64,000 bases of DNA, from the NCBI RefSeq assembly GCF_022898935.1, contig NZ_JALIRP010000002.1, positions 186,001 to 250,000 on the forward strand. Reading direction: 5' to 3'. The notes below the pieces were generated by a model that did not search any database, was not told where the DNA came from, and saw only the letters and a list, made by a program, of their open reading frames with translations. Below, piece after piece: positions 25,354 through 32,415 of the stretch. The first letter of the stretch is position 1; every line of letters starts with the position of its first letter. The position numbers and the translations under genes are program-made. The stretch comes from Paenibacillus mangrovi. GTDB taxonomy: Bacteria; Bacillota; Bacilli; Paenibacillales; Paenibacillaceae.

Positions 25354-25851
25354 CTAATGCCCTCTCAGCAGACGGTTGATGGTCTCACGGCGTACGCCGA
25401 TCAGTTGTCCGATCTCTTCCTGGGTCAACAGATCGGTAAAATGAACGCCATGCGAATAATCGTCCAGCCATTCAGACAAAAGCTCAAGCCGCTCAGCCGG
25501 TGTTCCTACCGTCAGATGATCCAGCCTTTTCTGCATGAAACGGACCTTCTCCTGAAGCAGAAGCGCAATCTCAAGCGCCTTCTCCGGATTCTCGCGCACC
25601 TCACGGTACCATTCTTCAGCCGGAATTCTTTCGACTTCACTGCGCATGAGGGCAATCGCCGTTCCGTGGGTCTCCTTCGGGGTAATGAGCGAATGATGAG
25701 GCACCGTTTCTCCGGGATATAATATGTTAAAAAGCACCATATTTCCATTTTCATGAAGACGCGTGACTTTAAAAAGTCCGCTCTTGATTTGATACAAATA
25801 TTCGCCGCCGTCCCCCTGATGGAATAATACTTCCCCTTTATGCAAAATCAT
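25354..25851 (-). CDS. Compact Crp/Fnr-family regulator lacking the wing
   Basis: This 165-residue protein has a cyclic-nucleotide-binding-like barrel (HKGEVLFHQGDGGEYLYQIKSGLFKVTR) and a dimer helix. Its HTH ends directly after the recognition helix (LTQEEIGQLIGVRRETINRLLRGH). Typical family members are 200-240 residues and continue with a beta wing. No cysteine cluster is present, so it is not an oxygen sensor of the Fnr kind. It starts after GGGGGAAG and is divergent from the LexA-box gene at 26026. It is co-transcribed with the VOC gene. Whether the short form binds DNA normally is open. Confidence 0.85.
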   Translation of the reverse strand: MILHKGEVLFHQGDGGEYLYQIKSGLFKVTRLHENGNMVLFNILYPGETVPHHSLITPKETHGTAIALMRSEVERIPAEEWYREVRENPEKALEIALLLQEKVRFMQKRLDHLTVGTPAERLELLSEWLDDYSHGVHFTDLLTQEEIGQLIGVRRETINRLLRGH

Positions 25852-25986
25852 ATGTTATCTTCCCCCAATTCTTGATATAGCTTCTTCTAATTATGCTTCA
25901 ACCATTATATCAGAAAGATCAGGTATGATTTCCAGTGAATTGGTCTTGCCACCATGCATACTTTTGACGTAACATGAGTATAATTA

Positions 25987-25998
25987 GAACGTATGTTC
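25987..25998 (+). promoter_or_regulatory. LexA (SOS) box upstream of the unknown gene at 26026
   Basis: GAACGTATGTTC matches the Bacillota LexA operator GAAC-N4-GTTC perfectly and is fully palindromic. It lies between two TATAAT elements (25979-25984 and 26003-26008), where LexA would block transcription of the 26026 gene. Confidence 0.75.
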
Positions 25999-26025
25999 TC
26001 ATTATAATTTCAAGGAAGTGCTCCT

Positions 26026-26418
26026 ATGAAAGCATCATCCCTTCCTCCTGCCCCGGCCGAAGAAGACACCTTGCTGGTCAAAACCTATGTGCTGCATGTC
26101 ATCCTACTGGATGTTTTGGAACGGGATATCCGCACGATGGGTTCACTTGCCCTCAAGCTGCCCGATGTTTATATCCGCGGTCTTTCAGGAATACAAAACA
26201 AAGCCATGCGCCGGCTTACCGATATCCGGACAGACATGCGGTCCCGCGGCATTCGGGTATATGAGGAAAACCGGAGCACCAAAGGCGTAGAGGCCCTCTA
26301 TTTATGCCGGGGATATCAGCGGCGTTTTTTCATGCTGTGGTCGTATGTCAAAGCGGAGACCGCTTCTGAGCTCTGTACGTATTTGGGGATCAGCCTAATC
26401 GCAGATGATGGCAAGTGA
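26026..26418 (+). CDS. Protein of unknown function, probably SOS-regulated
   Basis: This 130-residue protein has no recognised domain. It is soluble, basic in its middle part (QNKAMRRLTDIRTDMRSRGIRVYEEN) and predicted helical with a short beta section. It ends in an aromatic helix (YQRRFFMLWSYVKAETASEL). AAGGAAG gives the ribosome site. A perfect LexA box 28 bp upstream suggests induction by DNA damage. It stands alone, divergent from the Crp/Fnr-VOC operon, and ends at a terminator. Confidence 0.75.
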   Translation: MKASSLPPAPAEEDTLLVKTYVLHVILLDVLERDIRTMGSLALKLPDVYIRGLSGIQNKAMRRLTDIRTDMRSRGIRVYEENRSTKGVEALYLCRGYQRRFFMLWSYVKAETASELCTYLGISLIADDGK

Positions 26419-26455
26419 AAAAGGCGTATCCTATAAGCTTCATAGAATACGCCTT
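26418..26455. terminator. Bidirectional terminator between convergent genes
   Basis: AAAAAGGCGTAT (26418-26429) pairs with ATACGCCTT (26447-26455). It starts at the last base of the upstream stop codon. Confidence 0.8.
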
Positions 26456-26474
26456 AATCTCTTTTGTCCTGATG

Positions 26475-27395
26475 TCAATTTCTCATGCTGCTCTGCTCCC
26501 GCTTCGGATCAGCCGAAGCGATCTTTTCCTGCCATGCTTCATAATGATGAACCGCCAGTCCCGCAAAGGAAGAGTGGGATTCGCTGAGCTGGTATACCTT
26601 CTCCATCTCTTCTTCCATCACCGGCAGGGGCTTGCCGAAAAAGCTCACATGTGATCCTTCCTCGGTGTGTCCGAGCTCCATGCCGATCCAGATGGATTTG
26701 TCGAGCTGATCGGCCTCATCCAGCATTCCCTTGGACAAGTCAAATATTTGCTGCCCGCTGTCACGATAGGACATGACGGCCAGGGCATCAAACCGGCCCA
26801 GCATCCAGCGGCTCAGAGTGCCGCTGCCGTCCTCCGCTCCGATTTTCCCGAGCCAGAACGGTACAGCGGCGCTCATGTATAGTCCGCCTCTTTGGCCCCT
26901 GTCCGTCCATTCCTCCATATTGCGGCTCCACTCGCTTACCACGCTGCTCTGGTCACGTTCCCAGCGTTTGAGTTGATATGGCTCCACATCAAGCTGAATA
27001 CCGGCAAAACGTTCTTCCGGCGAAGCTTTATCATTATAATCGAGAACCCAATCGATAAATTGATCCGCTTCCTTCCGGTGCTCCTCGTACGCCCACTGCG
27101 GACGGCCATCCAGGGCATGCACCGAAATATCTTCCTGATGGGCGGCGGCGATAAAACGCTTGTACTGCTGTACATCCACATCTTTTTGGATCTGAAGGAA
27201 AATGACACTGACTCCCTGCTCCTTACAGAAGTCCAGAATCTCTCCTGGGTTTTCAATTAATGAGGCGTCCCAGAGCCAAGTAGCTTTACCTTCTTCTACA
27301 GATGAAGATTTGAAAAGGAAGGGCAAGAGCAGCAAGCAGCAGACGACCAGGACCAGGCGAGGCTTCGCTTTTGCTTTTGCCAGTAATGCTCCCAT
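26475..27395 (-). CDS. Secreted or membrane-anchored TIM-barrel-like protein, paralogue of the 5278 gene
   Basis: This 306-residue protein has an N-terminal hydrophobic segment (LVLVVCCLLLLPFLF) and no clear cleavage site, so it may stay membrane-anchored. The domain from ATWLW on matches the protein at 5278 over its whole length: VHALDGRPQWAYE, GIQLDVEPYQL, MSAAVPFWL, LAVMSYRDS, GLAVHHYEAW. The acidic DVEP site after a barrel strand is conserved in both. It is last in the polysaccharide cluster, 19 bp after the nucleotide-sugar dehydrogenase gene. A role in trimming or modifying the exported glycan is inferred; no characterised family is recognised. Confidence 0.8.
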   Translation of the reverse strand: MGALLAKAKAKPRLVLVVCCLLLLPFLFKSSSVEEGKATWLWDASLIENPGEILDFCKEQGVSVIFLQIQKDVDVQQYKRFIAAAHQEDISVHALDGRPQWAYEEHRKEADQFIDWVLDYNDKASPEERFAGIQLDVEPYQLKRWERDQSSVVSEWSRNMEEWTDRGQRGGLYMSAAVPFWLGKIGAEDGSGTLSRWMLGRFDALAVMSYRDSGQQIFDLSKGMLDEADQLDKSIWIGMELGHTEEGSHVSFFGKPLPVMEEEMEKVYQLSESHSSFAGLAVHHYEAWQEKIASADPKREQSSMRN

Positions 27396-27414
27396 CCTCT
27401 TCCTCCTTTTTCTG

Positions 27415-28782
27415 TTATCCGATCAGAGCCATTTCTAGCTCCTGGAGATGCTGGACGGAATGTCCGATTTTATAAATATGCGGCTCGTTAAAGCTGCGGA
27501 ACGCATTGCGCGTATCCACGATCGGCACACCCAAGGATGCGATTTCACCGTAATCCAGTCCGCTGTGGTTGGTGATCAGAACGATGCAATCATAAGTCTT
27601 GAACTTCGCAAGGTCATACGCCACGCTGTGGACAGTTTCCCCATTCTTGTCACGGAAGCTGACGGCATACGGATCATAGTATTCCACGTTCGCGCCGCTT
27701 TCTTTGTACAGCTCATATACCTCGAGCCCCGGAGATTCCCGCAAATCGCTGATGTCCGGTTTATAGGCCATTCCGAGTACCAGAATGTTCGATTTTTTGA
27801 TTGACTTGGCGTATTCGTTCAGAATGGTAGAGGTTTTGCTGATGACATAATACGGCATATTGTCATTGGTCGATTGTGCTAGCTCGATAAATTTGCTGTA
27901 GAAGCGGAAGCCTTTGGCCTTCCAGGACAGATACATCGGATCAAGCGGGATGCAGTGCCCACCGATGCCCGGACCCGGATAGAACGGCATGAAGCCGAAC
28001 GGCTTCGTCGCAGCCGCATCAATAACCTCCCAAATATCGATTCCCATGCGGTCGCACATCATCGCCATTTCGTTGATAAACGCAATGTTGACGCTGCGGA
28101 AGGTGTTTTCAAGCAGCTTGGACATTTCTGCAACCTTCGGCGTTGAGACTGGCACAACCTTTTCCACATATTTCGAATAAAGGGCGGTGCCGAGAGTCAG
28201 GCAGGCTTCGGTGGTTCCCCCGATAACCTTAGGCGTATTGAATGTATTGAAGCGTGTATTGGACGGATCGACGCGTTCAGGGGAGAAGCAAAGGAAGAAA
28301 TCCTCGCCCACACGATAGCCAAGAGCTTCGAGTTTGTCCTGAATCAGCTCTTCGGTTGTTCCCGGATAGGTGGTGCTTTCCAGCGTAATGAGCAGCCCTT
28401 TTTTCATATGCAGCTTGATCTGATCGACCACACTGGTAATGTAGGACGTATCCGGATCCTGATTTTCGCTGAGCGGAGTCGGAACACAGATACTGAGTGC
28501 ATCAATGACCGAGATCATGCTGTAATCCGTCGTTGGCTTGAAGCGACCGGTTGCGACACATGCCTTCAGATCCTCTGAAGTGATATCGGAAATATACGAT
28601 TCCCCATGATAGATTTGCTCGATCTTGGACGGATCCACATCAATACCGATAACCGTGAAGCCTTGCTTGACCATCTCGACTGCCAGCGGAAGTCCGACAT
28701 AGCCTAAACCGACAACACCGAGTACAGCCTTTTTATCCTCAATTGCATTCAACAGTTGCTCATATTTCTGATTCAAGAGCAC
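27415..28782 (-). CDS. Nucleotide-sugar dehydrogenase (UDP-Glc / UDP-GlcNAc or UDP-ManNAc 6-dehydrogenase family)
   Basis: This 455-residue protein has an N-terminal NAD domain (VLGVVGLGYVGLPLAVEMV), a central helical domain and a C-terminal UDP-binding domain. The catalytic cysteine lies in PGPGIGGHCIPLDP. Family enzymes oxidise C6 of a UDP-hexose to the uronate in two NAD-dependent steps. The style of the sequence (FSPERVDPSN, KPFGFMPFYPGPG) is closer to the WbpA/WecC type acting on N-acetyl sugars, so UDP-GlcNAc is a likely substrate. The start is a GTG after GGAGG; a TTG two codons later is possible. It would supply precursor to the GT2 synthase in the cluster. Confidence 0.92.
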   Translation of the reverse strand: MLLNQKYEQLLNAIEDKKAVLGVVGLGYVGLPLAVEMVKQGFTVIGIDVDPSKIEQIYHGESYISDITSEDLKACVATGRFKPTTDYSMISVIDALSICVPTPLSENQDPDTSYITSVVDQIKLHMKKGLLITLESTTYPGTTEELIQDKLEALGYRVGEDFFLCFSPERVDPSNTRFNTFNTPKVIGGTTEACLTLGTALYSKYVEKVVPVSTPKVAEMSKLLENTFRSVNIAFINEMAMMCDRMGIDIWEVIDAAATKPFGFMPFYPGPGIGGHCIPLDPMYLSWKAKGFRFYSKFIELAQSTNDNMPYYVISKTSTILNEYAKSIKKSNILVLGMAYKPDISDLRESPGLEVYELYKESGANVEYYDPYAVSFRDKNGETVHSVAYDLAKFKTYDCIVLITNHSGLDYGEIASLGVPIVDTRNAFRSFNEPHIYKIGHSVQHLQELEMALIG

Positions 28783-28826
28783 TCAACCTCCGTAGATGTA
28801 ATTTTTTATGTTTAAAGCGTGATCTT

Positions 28827-29639
28827 TTAGTGAAAACACCGGTGTATTCTGGCATCCAGCTCAACCGGAGAAAATGGCTTGGTTACATAGTCGTTAACCC
28901 CGTTTTGGAAGCATTGACTGATCGTGCGTTCCACCCGCTGCTCGGTCAGCACGACGATTTTCGGCGTGTTCTCCACGGGCAGCTGCTTGATCTGGTGAAT
29001 GAATGGCAGTCCATCGATACCGTACAGATTCAGTTCTGTCAGTACGAGATCCGGCTCCCATTTTTCAATCAGCTCCAGAGCCGATGTACCGTCAAGCGCC
29101 TCAAGGGTCTCATAGCCCTGCATTTTCAGGCGGATGGTCAGAAACTCGCGGATGGCGTCATCGTTATCGACGATGAGAATACGTCCCGGCTCCTGTACGG
29201 CTTCTTCCTTAGTGAAAATATGAATATCGGATGATGTGCTGAGCCTTGTGGATTCGGCCATTTGCTTTAGGACTCCAGGGGTCGGATCTACCTGTCCTGG
29301 AAATACAGTCAGCGTAATCCGCGGGTCAACATTCTCCATGGTTTCCTGCAAATGCTGCTTCAGCAGCAGTGCCTGATAATGGGTCGCATCCAGTGTAAAT
29401 CCTGGCATCAGAATCGCAAGTGTCTGTGTGGAACTGTCTTTGAGCACCTCGAATTCCATTCCGGATTCATGCTGCAAAAAGTCACGTACCCGATTCTCCA
29501 ACTGTGGGGGATTACCGCTGCAAAATAAAAACATGATTCCGCAGAGCTCCCGGGTGGTCTCCTTGAAACGTTCTCCGAGATTTTGGTACACATCGGTTCT
29601 CTGTTCACGCTGCAAAGTTGCAGACTCCGGCATTATCAA
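28827..29639 (-). CDS. Two-domain protein with a C-terminal degenerate response-regulator receiver
   Basis: This 270-residue protein has an unrecognised N-terminal domain (about 1-145) with strands such as GIMFLFCSGNP and LAILMPGFT. A receiver domain (about 152-268) follows, with ILIVDNDDAIREFL, a conserved Thr232 and Lys254 in VTKPF. The usual phosphorylated Asp is Glu202 in VLTELNLYGIDG, and the second acid-pocket Asp is Asn159. Asp-to-Glu changes can mimic phosphorylation, so it may be locked active or act as a pure interaction module. There is no DNA-binding domain. It lies between synthase and dehydrogenase genes, pointing to post-translational control of polysaccharide synthesis. Confidence 0.85.
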   Translation of the reverse strand: MIMPESATLQREQRTDVYQNLGERFKETTRELCGIMFLFCSGNPPQLENRVRDFLQHESGMEFEVLKDSSTQTLAILMPGFTLDATHYQALLLKQHLQETMENVDPRITLTVFPGQVDPTPGVLKQMAESTRLSTSSDIHIFTKEEAVQEPGRILIVDNDDAIREFLTIRLKMQGYETLEALDGTSALELIEKWEPDLVLTELNLYGIDGLPFIHQIKQLPVENTPKIVVLTEQRVERTISQCFQNGVNDYVTKPFSPVELDARIHRCFH

Positions 29640-29693
29640 TTCCCACCTTTCAAAGATTTAATTGAACTTTTGATTCTAGCGAATCACGCCGAG

Positions 29694-31097
29694 TTAGGCA
29701 GTCTCGCTTTCTTCCTTCCAGCTTTGTCTTGTCATCGTACCCCAGGAATTGTTTTTCCGGAGGTATTGGATATGGCCCTGTACGCGCCACAAAACGCCTA
29801 GTTGATGGTATCCGACGAATTTGAGGGCCGAGAAGAGGAGCATTTTCCACAAATCGGAAATCTTCTTGTACCTGCGGAACGCAATCTCTTCCAGAATAAT
29901 GGCCGCTACACCCAGCAGATAACCACTCAGGAAGTTCAGAAGGATGAAAGTAAGCAGTATGCGCCAATGCGTCATATCCAAAAGCGTATATCCTATCAGA
30001 GCCAACAGGCCCGTGATTCTAAAATAAGGGTTTAATGTTTCAAACAAGACGTTGTAAGGCATCGTGATGAGGCCCATGATCTTGTATTTCGGGTTGAACA
30101 GCATCCCGCGGTTTTCGATCATGTTCTTCAGATTCCCGCGGCCCCAGCGCTTCCGTTGATTGGCGATGATATTATACGTGTCCGGCGCCTGCGTCCAGCA
30201 GACTGCCTCGGGACAAAATGCTACTTTATACGGAAGCTTGTGGCTGAGCATGTACCGGTGAAGCTTGATGATAATGTTCATGTCTTCTCCGGGATAACCG
30301 CCCCGGTAGCCGCCGACGGCAATCACGTAATCCTTGCGAAACAGCCCGAAGGCCCCGGACACGATGATGAGGCCGTTTATATGGCTCCAGCCGATCCGTC
30401 CACCGAGAAAAGCCTTTAAGTATTCGATGGACTGGAACATCGGCCATATTTTCCGCGGCAGCGAAATCTTTTTTACTGCCCCGTTTTCGATCAGGCAGCC
30501 GTTTGCGATGCGGACATCGCCGCCAATAGCCACCATTTCCTCCGGGTTCTCCATATACATGCGGGCCATCCGGATCAGTGCGTCCTTTTCCAGAAGAGAA
30601 TCCGCATCGATGGAGGAGATCAGCGGGTAATGCGAAAAGTTGATGCCAGCATTCAGCGAATCCGCTTTGCCTCCGTTTTCTTTATCTATAATAAACAGCT
30701 GTGGATAATCGGGATTATGGTATATACCTCTCACGGTTTCCGTGTCGATGGTCCCCCTGATTTCGGGATTCTGTATCTTCTCGAGCTTGAATTCCTTAAT
30801 CAGTACAGGGAGCGTTTTATCGCCTGAGCCATCATTGATGACGATAACTTCGTAAGTCGGATAATTCAGCGTCATCAGGCAGTACACATTTTCGATAATC
30901 GTCAGCTCTTCATTATAGGCTGGGACCAACAAGGATACCGGTGGCACCAGCTCAGAGCCGGAAAGCGTATTATAGCTGGAATACTTGGTTCTTCTGTAAA
31001 TCGTTGAAATGTTACGATACGATAGCGCCATAATCGTAAAATACAGAATGTTGACGATCATGACATAATAAACGGCTACCATGCCGTAGAAAAGCAA
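29694..31097 (-). CDS. Membrane GT2 polysaccharide synthase (processive-type glycosyltransferase)
   Basis: The protein is 467 residues. It has two N-terminal hydrophobic stretches at most, then a cytosolic GT-A domain with VPAYNEE, VINDGSGDKT, the metal-binding DAD (164-166), the acceptor ED (271-272) and the QRKRW motif (314-318). These are the landmarks of cellulose, hyaluronan and PNAG synthases. Three or four C-terminal membrane segments follow. It therefore probably builds and exports a beta-linked polymer. The start (TTG at 31097) is uncertain; a CTG eight codons upstream is better spaced from GGAGGGG. That ribosome site lies inside the end of the HEAT gene. Confidence 0.92.
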   Translation of the reverse strand: MLFYGMVAVYYVMIVNILYFTIMALSYRNISTIYRRTKYSSYNTLSGSELVPPVSLLVPAYNEELTIIENVYCLMTLNYPTYEVIVINDGSGDKTLPVLIKEFKLEKIQNPEIRGTIDTETVRGIYHNPDYPQLFIIDKENGGKADSLNAGINFSHYPLISSIDADSLLEKDALIRMARMYMENPEEMVAIGGDVRIANGCLIENGAVKKISLPRKIWPMFQSIEYLKAFLGGRIGWSHINGLIIVSGAFGLFRKDYVIAVGGYRGGYPGEDMNIIIKLHRYMLSHKLPYKVAFCPEAVCWTQAPDTYNIIANQRKRWGRGNLKNMIENRGMLFNPKYKIMGLITMPYNVLFETLNPYFRITGLLALIGYTLLDMTHWRILLTFILLNFLSGYLLGVAAIILEEIAFRRYKKISDLWKMLLFSALKFVGYHQLGVLWRVQGHIQYLRKNNSWGTMTRQSWKEESETA

Positions 31098-31104
31098 TGT
31101 CTCT

Positions 31105-32304
31105 CTAAGCAGTGTAATCCCCTCCTACCGCGGCTATGCCAGGCATCCGTTTGATCGGCTGCTGCTTCACTCCGAAATACCGGTCGTGAATCAGCCGCTT
31201 CTTGTTGTAGGCCACCATCTGTTCGATTGCGCTGTGCTCCTGCTTCTTTTCCATTACCAGCTCAATACGCTGCAGAGCAGCCTCACGCTGGATTCCCGCT
31301 CCGCTGAGCGCAGCCTGGCACAGTGCTTCAAATCCGGCTTCGCCCAGAGCTGCAAGGCTTTCGGCGCTGCTATGCCGCACTTTCCAGTTGGCATCTTGAA
31401 GGGCCTTGACCAGAAGCGGAATGCTGCCTGCAGCATGCAGCGGACCCAGCGCTTTGGCTGCAGCGGCCCGTACTTCCCAGTTTCGGTCGCTCATCAGCTG
31501 GACGATGGTCTCATCCTTAAGCGTAGGGTTGGAGCTGAGGTACAACTTGACGGCTTCGGCGCGGACATCCTTCTCCTCAGAGCCCACCAGTCTGCCCAGA
31601 ACCGGCATGACTTCGGGAACAGCCTGTCCCCACATCGCCACCAGTCCAACCTTGACGAGGGCCGGGTCCTGATCGTCAAGCAGCTTCATGAGAAGACCGC
31701 TCGTATCGAGGCCCGTTTCCAGCATAATGTCTGCGGCCAAATGATGGATCGGCTTGCCGTGGGACAATAGCGTCCGCAGCATTTCAATCACATCCTCAGG
31801 TCTCTGCGCGCTCTTGGCAATAGACCTCGCGATGATGATTAACAGCGAATTGTATTTGCCTTTTTGAAGCATTTGCAGCAGAGCCGGCACCGCTTCCCCG
31901 GCACGCATGCCCCCTAGGCGGTAAGCCGCGCCCAGCCTGCGGCCATAGCGAAAGCTTTTTAATGCCTTCAGATCTTCTTCCACCAACCCCGCATCCCTGC
32001 AGAGCTGTATCATCTTCGCGCGGTATTCACCCTTGAACTGCTCGATCCATTCCATGTATTTATCCTGGATCACTCTGCGTTCAAGCGGCTTCAGCTTGCC
32101 CGGTGGAAGCCGCAGCGCCTTTTCATCCTCAAGATGAGTCTGGATGTATACGAAGTAATCATGATGCTTTTGCTCATACATTTCTCTAAGCTGCTGTTCC
32201 TTGTTTTGCGATATTTTCATCAGGAACAAAAGAATAATTCCGAGGCCAATCAGTCCGAGGCATATAAAGATAAAAATATATGCGACGATCAAATGCGAGA
32301 ACAT
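31105..32304 (-). CDS. Membrane-anchored HEAT-repeat protein
   Basis: The protein is 399 residues from the ATG at 32304 (MFSHLIVAY), chosen because GGAGGGAGG precedes it. A single N-terminal membrane helix (about 5-28) is followed by a charged linker and about eight HEAT-like helical pairs. The repeats are clearest at NWEVRAAAAKALGPLHAAGSIP and NWKVRHSSAESLAALGEAGFEA. Such solenoids are protein-binding scaffolds. Between the hydrolase and synthase genes, it may hold the synthase complex together at the membrane. Its N-in/N-out topology cannot be settled here. Confidence 0.85.
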   Translation of the reverse strand: MFSHLIVAYIFIFICLGLIGLGIILLFLMKISQNKEQQLREMYEQKHHDYFVYIQTHLEDEKALRLPPGKLKPLERRVIQDKYMEWIEQFKGEYRAKMIQLCRDAGLVEEDLKALKSFRYGRRLGAAYRLGGMRAGEAVPALLQMLQKGKYNSLLIIIARSIAKSAQRPEDVIEMLRTLLSHGKPIHHLAADIMLETGLDTSGLLMKLLDDQDPALVKVGLVAMWGQAVPEVMPVLGRLVGSEEKDVRAEAVKLYLSSNPTLKDETIVQLMSDRNWEVRAAAAKALGPLHAAGSIPLLVKALQDANWKVRHSSAESLAALGEAGFEALCQAALSGAGIQREAALQRIELVMEKKQEHSAIEQMVAYNKKRLIHDRYFGVKQQPIKRMPGIAAVGGDYTA

Positions 32305-32415
32305 GGTTGCAGTTTCCTCCCTCCAGGATTTGGAATCATCCAATTTCTGTCGCTCTTTGGATTTCTGCCTAATCCTTCTTGTAAATTTTTCTCCTATCCT
32401 GTTTGTTTCGTTTAC

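Noticed and set aside
25354-25851. Frameshifted full-length Crp/Fnr gene
   Set aside because: Reading past the stop in the same or other frames gives the VOC protein start and no wing sequence, so a simple frameshift is not supported.
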